From NCBI GenBank assembly GCA_019914995.1, contig CM034128.1, positions 7,442,501-7,506,500 of the forward strand: DNA of 64,000 nt. Reading direction: 5' to 3'. Shown piece by piece: positions 24,956 to 37,899 of this stretch. Below the pieces are notes generated by a model. That model did not search any database. It worked only from the letters and a program-made list of their open reading frames with translations, and was not told the origin of the DNA. Numbering within the stretch: the stretch's first letter is position 1; each line of letters begins with the position of its first letter. Both the position numbers and the translations under genes were made by a program. Source of the DNA: Acanthochlamys bracteata. Lineage: Eukaryota > Streptophyta > Magnoliopsida > Pandanales > Velloziaceae.

Positions 24956-25609
24956 ATGGATTCAATTCAAATGAAGCATATGCTGAATGCTGGGCTCTGT
25001 CCACCACTTGTTGCTTCAATGTCCAGATCTGGAGTTCCTTCATTTAAAAATAAACTAAGAGCTCTAGTGGTGGATGACAACGTAGTTAACCACAGATTTC
25101 TAATCAAGTCTCTTGAGAAGTTTAGCGTGGAAACTCACGAAGCAATCAATGGGAAGGATGCTGTCGACATTTTTCTTTCAGGAGCTGAATTTAACCTTGT
25201 ATTTATGGACAACGAGATGCCTGTCATGAATGGTCCAAAGGTGAAATTATCAAGTACTTCAACTACAACTACAACTATTTATCGGCAAATTTTTATACAC
25301 TATATACTCTTGAATGCTGCATGCTTTTTTACACGGGCTTGGATGCACTTGTTTATAGTCATATTTAGTTTGTGATATGTCTTACTCTCACACATATGAT
25401 CTGATCAGTAACATTTGCTTATCATTTGGCAGGCAATTAAAGAACTACGGGCAATGGGTATTAGTATCAAGATGGTTGGTCTCAGCTCAGTTGAAAGGGA
25501 AGAGGATATAAAGAGGTTTACGGAGGCTGGCCTTGACGAGTTTTTTGTGAAACCTATAAAACTAACTCAACTTCTCAAACTGCTCCAAGAAGTTGATAAG
25601 AAGCTCTGA
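24956..25609 (+). CDS. stand-alone response-regulator receiver protein (type-C/ARR22-24-like)
   Basis: Exons 24956-25240 and 25433-25609 encode 153 aa. A short N-terminal extension (1-33) precedes one receiver domain. All key residues are present: the acidic pair D40-D41 (LVVDDN), phospho-acceptor D85 (VFMDNEMP), S113 in the position of the conserved Ser/Thr (VGLSS) and K135 (FFVKPI). There is no output domain. In plants such proteins accept or drain phosphate from His-phosphotransfer proteins in cytokinin-type phosphorelays, or act as phosphatases on them. The split after MNGPK, with AAG|GTGAAA donor and TTTGGCAG acceptor, keeps the frame. The start is the first Met of an open frame. The short length and lack of a Myb-like domain exclude type-B; the type-C assignment is likely but not certain. 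Confidence 0.88.
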
Positions 25610-28574
25610 AATGGATAGGCACTTTGAAATGCGGAACTATGTGTGCATCATACTGTAAGTTTTACATGAAAGAAAGCATCAGCAATGAATTGGCTTTCGT
25701 TATACAACTCTCTTTGCTATATATGTAAGAAATTTTTTCTTCTTTGGATGGAAATGGTTATAATAACTTGTACTGCATTCATTCTCTCTTTCGATTGACG
25801 TAAAAATTAGTTCCTGTAAAACTTCAAATTCCGGGAAATATAATCTGCATGTTAAAAGTAAGCTCCAGATATGTTTCTTCTCATCAGCTCTGCAAAGAAT
25901 CGCGTTGCTTCTGCAGCTGATACCAGTATACATGGGTCATCTCCAATCCAACATTTTAAATTGAGGGGAAAAAAACCTGCATGGTGATTGTGCCAGGCCA
26001 GCACTAACCAACAAACAAAACCCCGTTGTTAGCATATGCCCATAAATGTGACTTCATCATCAGAAATCATAAGGTTAAAATTATAAATCTAAACAATCAG
26101 ATCAAAACTTAATGATGTACATTTTGATCCTACCACAAATTTGAATAACAATATTCCTCGTTGGCTTTATATGCAGGTCTAGAAATGATAATGTTTACCC
26201 TGTTTGCATAACTATGCCAAAATAGTTGCCGGTTCCTTTCGTTTCCTCCAATTTCGTGAGCTTAAACCCCCTTGCATTCACAATTAGGGAACCAATAAAA
26301 CCAATGTGTTATTCATGGATTGCTTTTCAATGTATGATAAGCTTGTAATGTCCCTATGAATTTTGTAAACGGACATTGACAGTCAATTGCATTTGATGTA
26401 ATGAACTGAACTAGAAATGAACGTGTTGTACTCTTGTTCTCTTTACTGAAGTGGAATGTGAACTAGAACTATGATAGTGGTTATGAAATGTGAGCAACAA
26501 GCAGATAGTAGATATTGGGTTTGGAAGCGTTTGGACACAAAACATCAAGTTTAAACAGTTTCTGCAAACAGTTTTCTTCCTTTTTTTTTATTGTACAATG
26601 ACCAATTATAGAAATTTTGTAGAGCAAATTCTAGCATGGAATACTAACATCCTGCTGCTTGAATCTACAATGATACCAACATTTTACATTGTGCTTTGAA
26701 TCGAGTAGCAACGGGCGACCATGGTGGTGTGCCCAGGTGCAAAGCATAAAGCTATTAACCGAATGATCTGAATAATCAGAAGATTTCTTAGAATGACATA
26801 CAGGTCTATGTGCACTTAACTAAAGAAAATATAGGCGATCTCATTCTAAGATGAACATCAAAATCAGCAATCTGATATTGATGAACTTGACGATTCAGGG
26901 GTACTTGCAAAAGGCAATCCATAACTGGCGACCGCAAAAGAAGACATCTTCTTTCCTTTCCCAGAATGAAAGGTGGTTGATAGCAGTCGCCGCTAATATA
27001 GAAATAACAGTCATCTTGCCATCAGAAGGAACTACCACAATTCATCCAGTGAATCTAAGCAATTCACCTGATCTCATCAACATAACAAAACCACCAACAC
27101 CTTTTCCTCAACCCTCGTGTTAAGTGTTAGGAGCAACTAATATATCTCCAGAAATTACAGATACATCTTATACAGCACTTTGGCACTAGATCACAAGTAG
27201 CCTACTAAGAGGACAGTCAGCAGTATGCATAGCAGTTGTGACAAAATTGATCCATCCAAGATATTCTTCAAAACGGGTGAAAACTTACCCTTCATAAGTT
27301 TCCCATGCTATGAGCTACTTCTTTACACAATTGTGGCTCTTACATAAAGAAAATGCACCGCCAGTCAAGGAATTACATCCCATATTCAGTAGATCAACAA
27401 TCATCCATTTTTCAAGTAACATAGAGATTCCATAACACATACTACAAAAGTGTCGGTGATGTGTTGGTCATTGCACAAATGTAACCATCATTAGAAAAGG
27501 ATTCTGGTTTTGAGTGCAGGCTAATAGTACAACAGAATACAGAACAGATAGTGTAATAGCAAACGAACTATTCTAACTGTAGTTTAAATACAAAAAAGGT
27601 TGCAACCTAAAATGGCATGTAACAAAAGTTGATGGAAAATGACGCATAGACAACTGCAATAAACCTCGAACTAGGACAACAATAGTTCAAGCCAGAGTGC
27701 ACACCTTGTGGGTGGCAGAAACATCAAATAGCAACCACACAACAGATTCAAAGAAAAATGGAAGATACACATCTAGTCTAAAGGTGAACTAGAGGTATGA
27801 AAAACAGTTACATTTGTGCACAGCTTTCCTGGCACTTTGCTGCCATCACTACAAATCTCAGTATTAAAGCTACCACCAAAATGTACTTTTTGGCACAATA
27901 GATCTCATAAGAAAGACCTATTAAAATATCATTAATCATTAGTAGATTGCTTTCATTTTGTTGAAGACCCATGCTGTTTTATTTGATAAATTTGTATATT
28001 CATGTTTGCAATAGGTATGAAAATCAAACTTGGCAACAAACTTTTCCCTGCATGTTGAAAATATTAGCAGCATTCGTTAAACAACATTGAACTGAACTTT
28101 TAGCTCTTTAAACTAATATTACTTCGCAACTTCAAATTTTTATTTTGATACACCAGTCCTTGCCTTGATATACTAGTCCAATCCGGTTTCAAGTTGAAAA
28201 TTGTGCACGAATTTGCAATTACAAATGCCACAACTAAAAAGGATTTGTGTTTCATGACAAACCAAACACCAACTTTCTAAAATAGCGAACCGGTCATAAA
28301 AGCAGTATACAGAGTTGATATTATCGAATATTAGTAACAACAGATTAACAGCAAATAAGCAGTGAAATTGCCTGCTGCAGCTATCATTCACTAAGTTGTA
28401 CTAATAACGAATAATTTAGGCTTGCACAGTAACAAACACTTGCTCAAATGCTTCATCCTACAAAAGCATCATCCCAAAACAGATCTAGAACAGCTTCATC
28501 CATAAACGCATCACGAAAATATGACATCGCACAAAAAGGCGTATAATTCACGCGCCTATCACATGAACGAGGAA
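25610..28574. other. intergenic region between two convergent genes
   Basis: It lies between the 3' ends of the response-regulator gene (+) and the RNA-binding gene (-). There is no protein-like ORF, LTR or tRNA-like signature. The 3' UTRs of both genes must lie at its edges. Confidence 0.6.
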
Positions 28575-31098
28575 TCAACGTCTGCCACGAGACCCACCAC
28601 CTGACCTCGGACCCGTAAATCGAGCAAACTGCAGCCTCAAATTGTTCGATTCGCGGTCATGTTCGTCAAATTTATAACCTGCAAAATCGAGTCGTGACTA
28701 ACTTTTGGTACACGTGACAACGATTCCACCTTTTGTATGCTGGTCTATAACATACAATCTATAATTAGATTGAATTAGGTCGTGACTGCACTAATTACAA
28801 TAGCTTCAAATTTTCTAAGGTAAATGGTTTTACACATACAACATTAAATGAATGGTGAAAATTCACCAATTCTTTATTTGTGGTATCTGCTTTTTTTCCT
28901 TTTGGATAGATAAATAGATAGATTGCACCTACTAACATTAAAGCTCATATCCCTTCAGTCAATATACATTGCAGGACACAACCTATATGACTTATGGATA
29001 ACAGCATTCAGTTCCCTATTTGGAACTCTGAACTTAGCTTGTGAGCCCAATATAGACATCTAAAATAACATGAATTTGGATAGAACAAGAAAGCAATGAT
29101 ATCTGAACAAAAAAAACAACGAATTTGGATAGAAATGTGATTTTGAATAGTAATTTGGTTCTCAAGCAAAAACAAGAAACAGTAGACAATGGTTGCACAG
29201 GAGTAGAATGGGTCTGAAGCAAGAACAAATGCACCATAAAGGACCAAAAAACCATCACATCCAAAAAGCACTTAAACATAAAAGGTCGAGAAAAATTAGC
29301 AACGATATCATATATGCTTGCCGATTCACCTTGTAATGCCTCCAAGGCAACTGCTGCTTGGCTAGCTGTATTGAAATCAACAAAGCACAGAATAAGTGGA
29401 TCTCCTCCGACCTGAAAGGACAAAATGTTAGCTTAGTATAAACCAACAGAAAAGGATGCTAAAAGGTACCAATTCATTGGATATGCTAAATTACATGTTT
29501 GGACTCTTTCTTAACAAGCCTCACTTCAAGAAAACCAACAAACGGTCGAAAAATATCTGCAGGTAGAAGTTAAGGAACAGAGAGAACATAAGCATTAAAA
29601 GTCAGAACCATCAGATTGTCCATAAAGGATACGAGAAACTTCTCTTCGGGTACAGTTCGCAGGGAGGCCTTCAACATATAAAGTGTTTGAAGCATCAGGA
29701 GGTAGACTTGCTTCAGATCTTCCACCTTCGTACCCCATTGCTCGATCCTCAATGCTTGAAGCACCAGAGATACGTAGTTCATCAGGACGACCAGTAAATC
29801 TAGGCCTAACAGATTCATGAGCACCATAAGAATCAATCTGCAACAAGTCGTGTAAATTCCAAATGTTAGTCATTGGCATTTCCAAAGTTAGAGGCACAAA
29901 ATTGAAGAATACCCCATTGCGTATATAACGATCATAGGAAGCTGCAAGGGCCTCAGTATCTCCAAGAGAACGATGCCCTGCTCTTTCTTCAGTGCGAGGA
30001 TAGTAACCCAGCATTTCTGGACCACCAGGGATGTCTTCAAAAAGGAAAACTACCAATGTTAGTGCAATTAAAGCAAGTGTCAATTCTTCTCGACCAGGAA
30101 AGATAACTGTTGTCGAAATAAACATTTTTACAAAGACAAATATTAATAGAAATAGATAGGTTCCACACTACATACTCCACGGAGCATTAAACAAAAGGTA
30201 ATCTGTTAAACAGAAGTATAAGCAGTAGTCAACTAACATACTCCAAACAATTATCATTAAAATCTCTACATAATCACTCAATAACCATCATTATAAGACA
30301 CTGTTAAGCTTATGGGAGCAGTTGGCAGTGTCATTTTTGAGAGAGACATATAATATCAAAATCCAAGAGCTAAATGCTTATAATACAATAGCTAGCAAAA
30401 ATAGCTAAGATAGCTAGGATATTCAATACTACTCTAATTGTACATGGAAAAATAGCTAGGATGGCTCTTCCTAGATGAGCTAGAAGCTTATAAAAATCTG
30501 TCCTTCTAGTTGACATAAGTTTCACACTTTGATTCAAGTATAAAGTTTTGCTTATATGCATTCCAAGTCAGATAGAAACATGCAGCAAGGATTAATCACT
30601 CAAATTACTCCGCATCAAAAGTTTTCTCAGGCTAATACATGATCTTTACTACCAAAACTGACTGATGTTTTCCCTAGTTACCCGCCAAATTAACTCCGAA
30701 CCTTGCCCCAGTATACAAAGCCCAACAATATTGACGCTGCCGAAAAACAATGAGATATCAACAAATCCTAGATAAAAAGCAAGAATCTACATCAGATTAC
30801 CAAGAAATATGTACACTCATCTGAATCACATCAATTTTGCACTTGCATTTCAATGCGAAGTAAATAACCGCAACAGACCCAGAGCGAAAATAAAAGCTGA
30901 TAAAATTAGTACTAATCGTACAAAAATTTTACCTCCGAAATCAGGGCGCGGGCGTTTGACAGGAACGGAAGCTGCCGTGGGCGGCGGGGCGGCAGATGGC
31001 TGAGGCATGGCTGCTGCTGGGTATCTCGGATCGGCTGGGTATCGAGATTCTTGTTGGTATCGAGGATCGATGCCGTATCTCCAGTATTCATCCGCCAT
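28575..31098 (-). CDS. single-RRM RNA-binding protein, nuclear-speckle NSR-like
   Basis: Six minus-strand exons, 31098-30933, 30034-29913, 29837-29633, 29556-29495, 29411-29330 and 28678-28575, total 741 bp and encode 246 aa with a continuous frame. The N-terminus (MADEYWRYG) is Pro/Arg/Tyr-rich with a basic KRPRPDFG near residue 50. One RRM spans about 146-230, with RNP2 LYVEGLP at 149-155 and RNP1-like PLILCFVDF at 190-198. The tail is Gly/Arg-rich (GPRSGGGSRGRR). This architecture matches the plant nuclear-speckle RNA-binding (NSR) and related RRM proteins, which modulate alternative splicing and bind non-coding RNAs. The exact orthologue is inferred. The gene looks intact. Confidence 0.9.
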
Positions 31099-32716
31099 GG
31101 CTGTTCTACAGAGCTCGACGAACGGTACTTGCTAGGGTTTGTCAATCTCTCTCTCCCTCTATGGAAACAACGAAAACAACAACGAGAAAAGCCCTGTCTT
31201 GCTTAAAATAAAGCTATTTTACAGTATTATAAGTGGCCGTCAAATTTTGCTGAAAAGTACTTTTATGCTAAAAATTATTAGAAAAATTTATACCCTATTA
31301 TATTATAGTCGTAAAATCCAAACCAGCTCATCCGGGTCGATTCCGAAATCGTCGCCTTGGAGCATAAACTGGTCCAGATTTATAATAAAATTATTTATGC
31401 AATCGACTCGCTCCGACCCGTTTCGATCCGAGTCGACCCGTTCATCCGGATCAAACTGGATCAAGTTAAATCTTAAAAAATTTAAATGTGTGATATATTG
31501 ATGCAAAAATAATGAGTAATCTTATATTAAAATATAATATATAATTTAGATTTTATATTTGGATGTGATAATGTAAAAAAATAAGTTTATTATATTTTAT
31601 TTATAAATATTTATTATTAATGATTTTTAAGTTTTTATATTACTAATTCTATTAATTTGCAAGAAAAATAAAAAATTATTTTAAAAAAAATTTTCTTTTG
31701 AAATTTATTATTAAAAATATTTTTTATATATTTAATACAAATATAAAAAATATATATATAAAAATTAATTTAAAAAAATATAAATTGATGATATATTTAA
31801 TACAAAAATTATTATTAATAGCTCTACGTTGAAAACAAAAATATAGTTTAGATTTTGCATTTGGATGTGATAATGCAAAAAAAATATAATTGATTGTCTC
31901 AATTGTAAATATCAATTATTAGTGATTTTTAAATTTTTATTTTTTAAAATATTTAGACTCAAATATGTATACCCAAAAAAGTTAGTTATGTCTTTTTTAT
32001 GATTTATCTATTTTATAATTTTTATCTTCCTAATTTATTTAAATATTTCTCATTAAAAATTTTCGCTGTTATTATTATTGTAGGTGGTGGTAATACCATG
32101 GTGGTAATACTTCAATTTTTACTGTAATTGTTGTTGCTGTTATTGTCGATAGTAATACCATATTGAAATATTCTAATTTTTTGTTGTTATTACTACTGCT
32201 ATTATTATTGGTATTAACATGATAGCAGTAGGTTTCTCACTGTGATGTTATTATTGATCGAAAATGCTTTAATATTATTAACCCGACGGTTCGATAGGTT
32301 GACCCGGCTGGTCATCCCGAGAACCATGACTCGGACAGTTTTTCGATTCGACGTCTGATCCAGTTCTTACAACTATGTTACTAAGTAGTCACTGGTCGGT
32401 AACTAGTCTTTAACAGATAAGTAAGATAACTGGTCAATCAGTCATTGATCAATAACTGATCGGTAACTGGATTTAAAAATAAACAAAATTAAGTTAATAA
32501 AAGAATTGAGTTAAAAATAATTAAAAAATTAAGATAAGAGAAGTAAGAGAATACGTAAAAGTTATAAGTGAAAGTACTGTCTTGATGCAATCATTTTCTT
32601 TAGGAAGAAAAAGAATAAAAAAAAATGATCTTTTCTAATACAATTGTGACCGTTCATTGAGTGGCGGAGCACTGAATAGTAAAAAAATGACTATAGCCCA
32701 CACCAATATATATATA
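31099..32716. other. AT-rich intergenic DNA with a diverged direct repeat
   Basis: A block at about 31540-31640 (TAGATTTTATATTTGGATGT then GATAATG) recurs at about 31848-31945 (TAGATTTTGCATTTGGATGT then GATAATG) in the same orientation. 31325-31460 and 32280-32360 are richer in GACCCG/CCGGAT motifs. No gene is seen. Confidence 0.5.
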
Positions 32717-33413
32717 GGGTTGAGATATGGTCACATCCCCATGTTTTACTGTAGGCACATGCTCGTGTTTGAACGGCCTAGATTTTATCACAGTCCGTTG
32801 ATCGATTAATCAAGTTTAAAATGTACTCTCCTTTACGAATTCTCTCTCCTCTTCTTTTTTTCTTCCTCTCTTCATCTCTCTCGAACTTCTCCTTGCACTA
32901 CCGAGTGGGGTCGCTATTCATCACCGCGGCAAAATGTTTCTTCCTCCAAACTTTCGCCACTCTTGTCATCTCTCTGGATGAAACAAGCTCGCATCTCCAT
33001 CGATCCCGTGCGCAAAAAGCAACGTTTAGGGCTTCGCAGTTGGCCATGATCGCTACAATTTGACGACAGAAAGAAAAAATTCTCTTCTTCTCCCTCCTCA
33101 TTGCTGTTTTTCTCCTGAATTTCACCCTTAAATGCCGAATTGATGTCGCGGCTCATCGAATTTCACCCTTGCCTTGCAATTTCATGGCACACATACTTCA
33201 ATTTGAACGCAGAGATATGGTAAGTCGTGACAAAGATATCCTCTGCTTCTTTTGTTTTGTATGTTATTATTAGAATTAGATTAGATTATGTTAGTGTTTG
33301 ATTTTCTTTGTTATTTCGTTCTCTCCTCTATTTTTTTTTTATAAATTTGGTTCAGAATTTGCTCGATCAATTCATTCGATTGATTACAAATAGGATTGGA
33401 AAATAAAAAAATT

Positions 33414-33491
33414 ATGGTAACAAAAGGAGGGAAGGTGATGAATCCCACTGATGCTTACTGGAAGAGGCTTTGGAAGATGAACTTAAGCTAG
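33414..33491 (+). pseudogene. captured WBP11/ELF5-type N-terminal exon, left arm
   Basis: Reads [18 protein letters not shown] and then a stop at 33489-33491. The WBP11 domain begins [20 protein letters not shown] in eukaryotes; in Arabidopsis it is found in ELF5, a nuclear splicing-related protein. Only the first 20 or so domain residues are present. It lies inside the left arm of the Mutator-like element with a matching inverted copy in the right arm, so it is a transduplicated fragment, not a gene. Confidence 0.8.
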
Positions 33492-34969
33492 TAAGATTCA
33501 ATTTCTATTATTTTTATTTTTGGAAAAAGAATATATTCCTTATTTTATGTCATCATTGTTTCTAGATTTAGAGTTATATGTTAATTGCAAGATAACCTCT
33601 ATATAGATTTATTATCTGTGGTAGCTAGTAAAGTAGTGTGGTGCATATCATATCCTACAAGGTGGCTTTTGAATCAGATCATACTAGCATTTTGTGCATA
33701 TGTCTTTATGGTATATTGTGAAAAAAAAAGGCTGTGGTTACTTAGGATGTAAGGATTATGAGATTGGTGTTTATCCCTTGAAGTAAGCACATACTCCTAT
33801 TTAATGTTTTCTCTAACATATCATTTGCATTAATAAATTGTGCCTTGATTTGTTGTAGTGCTGCTAGTGTCCTAATTATTATGAGGAGCATCATCCTTCG
33901 TTTAAGAGACTAGGCCTAGGCCTGAACTCTACTGTGGAAGCATTTAGAGTCGACTAATATAACAACAGTTATCTTAAACCAAACTTAGAAGTAGTTAGAG
34001 CAAAGACACTTTCTCTAACCTTGATTGTTCTTAAGTACCCAACCATCAGACCAGGAGAGTATCAATTCTGGTACTGCAAAATATCAGTTGCTTCGTGAGT
34101 TGTAAAAGGATGGTGGCTGAATCTTCATGGTTTTTGTCGTAATTTTGTTCCTATTCTTTATTTTGTTTGGGTGCTTATATTTGAAAAGGAATGAGATCAT
34201 AATGTAGGATGTTTTTTGTCCTATAAGAGTTGCATAAAAGCATTAGTGTTGTTGTATATAATGTTATAGATAAACTGTTGAAAGATGGTTTTCTACTTTA
34301 AGTTGGAAATGTGTTCTGGCCTCTTTTACCGTTGTATGAAATATCTTGCAACTCTATTATTCTTCAAAAAGAACTCAAAAAGAACGTTCAGCAGCTCCTC
34401 TAATTTGAAGTTAGAAACTACAAATTATAACTGCATAGCTTTTAAGCAGTTTACCAAAACAAATCATAAGGATGATAAAGTGTATTCAGCTGTACATCTA
34501 GATAGTATAGTTGAAATCAACTTATAGCAATCATTCTTTATTCAGACAACTTCTACTAGAACAAGATTACTTTACACACAAACTCATACAAAATGGGCAC
34601 AACCAGTAACTACCAAAGAAGTGCAAACTATCTCTAACTGCTCTGCAACACTTAATAGTAATTCATAAAAGTGCTTACACTTATTACAATCAAGGTCAAA
34701 ACTTTTGAACCCATGCGAGCAATTGACAAACAAATACAAGTATCTTTATTACTGCCAAAAGAGAGCACAACTATAGTTCACATCTCATTACTAGTAGCTT
34801 CATCACAATCCTTACATTCCTAAATATCGACAATCTTTCTTTTCTAACATAATGTAAAGGCATATACATAAAAAAGCCAGTACAATCTGATTCAAAAGCC
34901 ATTCTGTAGGATACGATATGCACCAGTATTATTAGCTACAACATATAAGAAATCAACCGAATGAATTTG

Positions 34970-35062
34970 AATCTTTCTTGCTTGAGTTCACTCTTTTGAA
35001 GCTCCTTTTGGTAAGCATCAACCCGATTCATCACCTTCCCTCCTTTTGCCGTCTTCGTTTTT
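34970..35062 (-). pseudogene. captured WBP11/ELF5-type N-terminal exon, right arm
   Basis: On the minus strand it reads KTKTAKGGKVMNRVDAYQKE and continues LQKSELKQERF. It is the inverted partner of the left-arm fragment and keeps a longer open stretch, but there is no start codon in context and no rest of the gene. The differences between the two arms (NPTDAYWKR against NRVDAYQKE) show that they have diverged since capture. Confidence 0.8.
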
Positions 35063-36217
35063 CAATTTTCCAAAATTTATGTAATCAACGAATTAGTTGA
35101 TCAAGCAAATCCTAAACCAAATTTTTTTATTAAAAAAACTAAATTGAAGAAAAAAAACAAAATAGCTAACGAATCAAACACTAACATAATCAAATCTAAT
35201 TCTAATAATAACACAAAATGCCAACATAAATATAGTAGATGTAGAGCAGATCGCTGTGGTGAATTGAAAACTATGCAATGTCAAATTACAGGCAAGAGTG
35301 AAATTGAGGAGAAGAGTCACAATAGAGGGAAAAAGAGAGAATTTTATCTTTACTGTCGTCAAATTCCAACTATCGTGGCCGACGACGAAGCTCTATGCCT
35401 TGCCCGCGCTCGTGATCGACGAAGGTGCGAGCTCGTCTCTACCCAAATGATGACAATAGTGGCAACAGTTTGGAGGAAGAAATATTTTACAGTGGTGATG
35501 AACAGCGATCCCGCTCGGCAAAGGAAGGAGAAGTTCGAGAGAGATGAATGAGGAAGAAGAGAAAAGTAAGAGAAGACGAGAGCGCATTTTAAACTTGATT
35601 GATTGATCAGCGAACTGTGATGCGATCTGGGCCGTTCAAACACCGATATGTGCCTATAGTAAAATATGGGAATGTGACTACATCCCACCCCTATATATAT
35701 AAACAAGCATAACTATCACGGCAACGATATTGACACAATCACAATACGAAAGCAATTACAGATTGAATTTAGTTTTTCACTATTAATTCAATAGGCATTC
35801 AAATTTAGGTTTGACGTTGCAATTCTAAGTAGTCCCAAGTAGAATTGAAGTTAGAACACTAGCATCCTAGCAGGAGAGACAGTATAATACATACATATAC
35901 AAGCTTATGTTTCTAACACAATTTTGTTTAAAGTTGAGTCAAGTACTAGACAAAACAGCTCCCGATAGAAGTTGGACTTATGAAGATTAGTGACTTCACC
36001 ATCTCACTAGCCCTCTCATTCAGTGCCAGTTCTCATCTAGCAAGAAGCACTAGATAAGGAAACATATTAGAGCACCGAATAAGCTGTTACAACACAATTG
36101 AAGAAAAAGAGTGCAAAACATACATGCCTACCATGCTCAAGAGCACACCTAGTGTGAAACGGTCATGTTTCAGGATATGACTTAATTAATTCTTTTCATG
36201 AACTCTTTTTGCCTCAT

Positions 36218-36425
36218 AGGAGTGCTTATGGAAATAATTTCTAAAATAAAAATATTTTTATTTTATTTTGATAAACGAGCTCTATTTTTTTAACTTAAAA
36301 AAATAGTAAACATAAGCAATAATAAGATCTTACAACGTAAAATTTCTGTACTTTTTATTCTATAGATTATTATAAAATATTTATTACAAAATATGAAATA
36401 AAAAAGATCTTTCGGAATGGAGTGA
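36218..36425. mobile_element. MITE, GCGTTTGG-family copy
   Basis: Starts AGGAGTGCTTATGGAAATAA. It contains the family core in the reverse direction (GATAAACGAGCTCT, then AGCAATAATAAGATCTTACA, then ACGTAAAATTTC). The ends are worn. Confidence 0.6.
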
Positions 36426-36737
36426 AACAGAGCCAAACTGGGACACGTAATTCTAAGCAATACACATACAAACAGTTAGCTAGATATATACAGAAATGAA
36501 TCATCCTTTAACAACCTATAATTTGTGCAGCCTTTGGCTAACAGTCACAAGCAATAATTAAACACATAAAAGTTCCCTTGAAAATTGACTTATGCACTAA
36601 ACTTAATTCATAAACCATCAATAGAAACCTAGCCACCGGAGCTTTTTATTAGTGAACATAAATTAAAGAGAGCAGCAACATAAACCAATGAGTAAAAATA
36701 TTGCGGTCTGATAGCTCCTTTGTAGTTAGGCTATCTT

Positions 36738-36967
36738 GGGAGTTTTGTTCATTTCATTTCACTCTTCCATTTCATATTCACGTTTTTCAATAAATGTTCA
36801 ATATTTTATAAAATTTATTTAGAAATTAGAAAATATAAAAAATTTTGATCTTCTAAGATTTTTTAAGATTTTTTTTAAATTAAAAAATAGAACTCGTTTT
36901 TCGAAATAGAATAAAAATATCTTTTATTTATAAAATTTATATTTTATAAGCACTTTCAAATGTCCCT
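36738..36967. mobile_element. MITE, GCGTTTGG-family copy
   Basis: GGGAGTTTTGTTC at the left and AAGCACTTTCAAATGTCCCT at the right. The core retains AGAACTCGTTTTTCGAAA and ATAAAATTTATTTAGAAATT. Confidence 0.6.
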
Positions 36968-37302
36968 ACTAATACTGTTGTTGTATGTATTGAGTTTAGT
37001 TAGAAGACTATAAACTCTAGTAAGGCCCACATTCTATGAAGGCTATCTACTATTGTTTAATTACTAACAACAATCACAGAAATGAATTTAGCTAATATGA
37101 AACACTCAAGATTTCTGATACTCATGCTGACGAAAGATAAACAAATCAAAAGCATATTGTAAATAGTTTTCAATAGTTTCAAGTAGTGCAATATTTTTCT
37201 CCCTGGATGGATAAATAGTTTCAACTATAGTTCTACAATAATTGATTATTTTTATTATTGTAAATATATCTCAAATAACACTTACCTGTTCGTCAACAAA
37301 TT

Positions 37303-37328
37303 TAATAATAATAATAATAATAATAATC
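37303..37328 (+). repeat. (ATA)n microsatellite
   Basis: About eight ATA units in a row; length polymorphism is likely. Confidence 0.85.
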
Positions 37329-37899
37329 TATAACTATAAAATATTGGAAAAAATAGGTCACAAACAAAAGAATATTCAAACTTGATAGAAAAATCCCTTT
37401 ATACATTTATGTCTACATTGCATACATAATCCGATCATTGCAACTACAAAAACTATTTGCTCATTAGGAATCTCTCTTCTATGAACATGAACACCATAAG
37501 CATGTTAAATGAAACAACAAATCAGAAAACACTATTTTAAATCAACACTCGTTAACCAACTAACAACCAAAGCTTCTCAAACCTTAGGTTCACCAAAATC
37601 TAGACATACATCCATCAGTACTCTATATACGCCTAACATAATACTAAACAATCACCAAAAAGAAAAGAAAACTTTTAATCCAAATTAAAACCAATGTTCA
37701 CAAATCCTACCACAAGCATTGCAATAATTCAAAATAATGTCAGTTTTTCCCGTGATAAGCTAGCAAAATTACAATCATGTTTATATACTAACCTTATTTA
37801 TATTTTTATTTTCATTTCATTTCTCTTCTCTACCTTTTCGCTGCTATCGTAATCAATCTCTCAATCTCTAGTGCAGGTCATGCCAATTTCTTTCTCTAA

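Larger units (their letters stand above)
32717..35691. mobile_element. Mutator-like element with long inverted arms (Pack-MULE)
   Basis: The left end GGGTTGAGATATGGTCACAT mirrors the right end, whose reverse complement starts GGGGTGGGATGTAGTCACAT. Similarity continues inward for about 1 kb: the left arm runs to about 33775 and the right arm from about 34785. Landmarks such as GAATTAGATTAGATTATGTT (left) and its inverted match near 35180-35210 support this. Eight to nine bases of TA flank both ends, compatible with the 9-bp MULE target duplication but low in complexity. No transposase domain is visible in the unique centre (33780-34780), so it is non-autonomous. Both arms carry a captured gene exon, annotated separately. 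Confidence 0.8.
35692..37860. other. intergenic region with MITEs and a microsatellite
   Basis: Two copies of the GCGTTTGG MITE family (36218-36425 and 36738-36967) and an (ATA)n tract at 37303-37328. No gene is seen. Confidence 0.6.

Noticed and set aside
26851..27123. 90-codon plus-strand ORF in the convergent intergenic region
   Set aside because: No recognisable motif and no splice context; probably part of a 3' UTR or chance.
32705..35700. Treating the 9-bp TA flanks as firm proof of a Mutator-type duplication
   Set aside because: The flanks are simple (TA)n, so length and register cannot be fixed; the class call rests on the long inverted arms and G-rich tips instead.
35144..35706. 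ORFs on both strands at the right end of the MULE
   Set aside because: They fall inside the inverted arm, have mirror partners in the left arm (32821-33156) and show no domain, so they are arm sequence, not genes.
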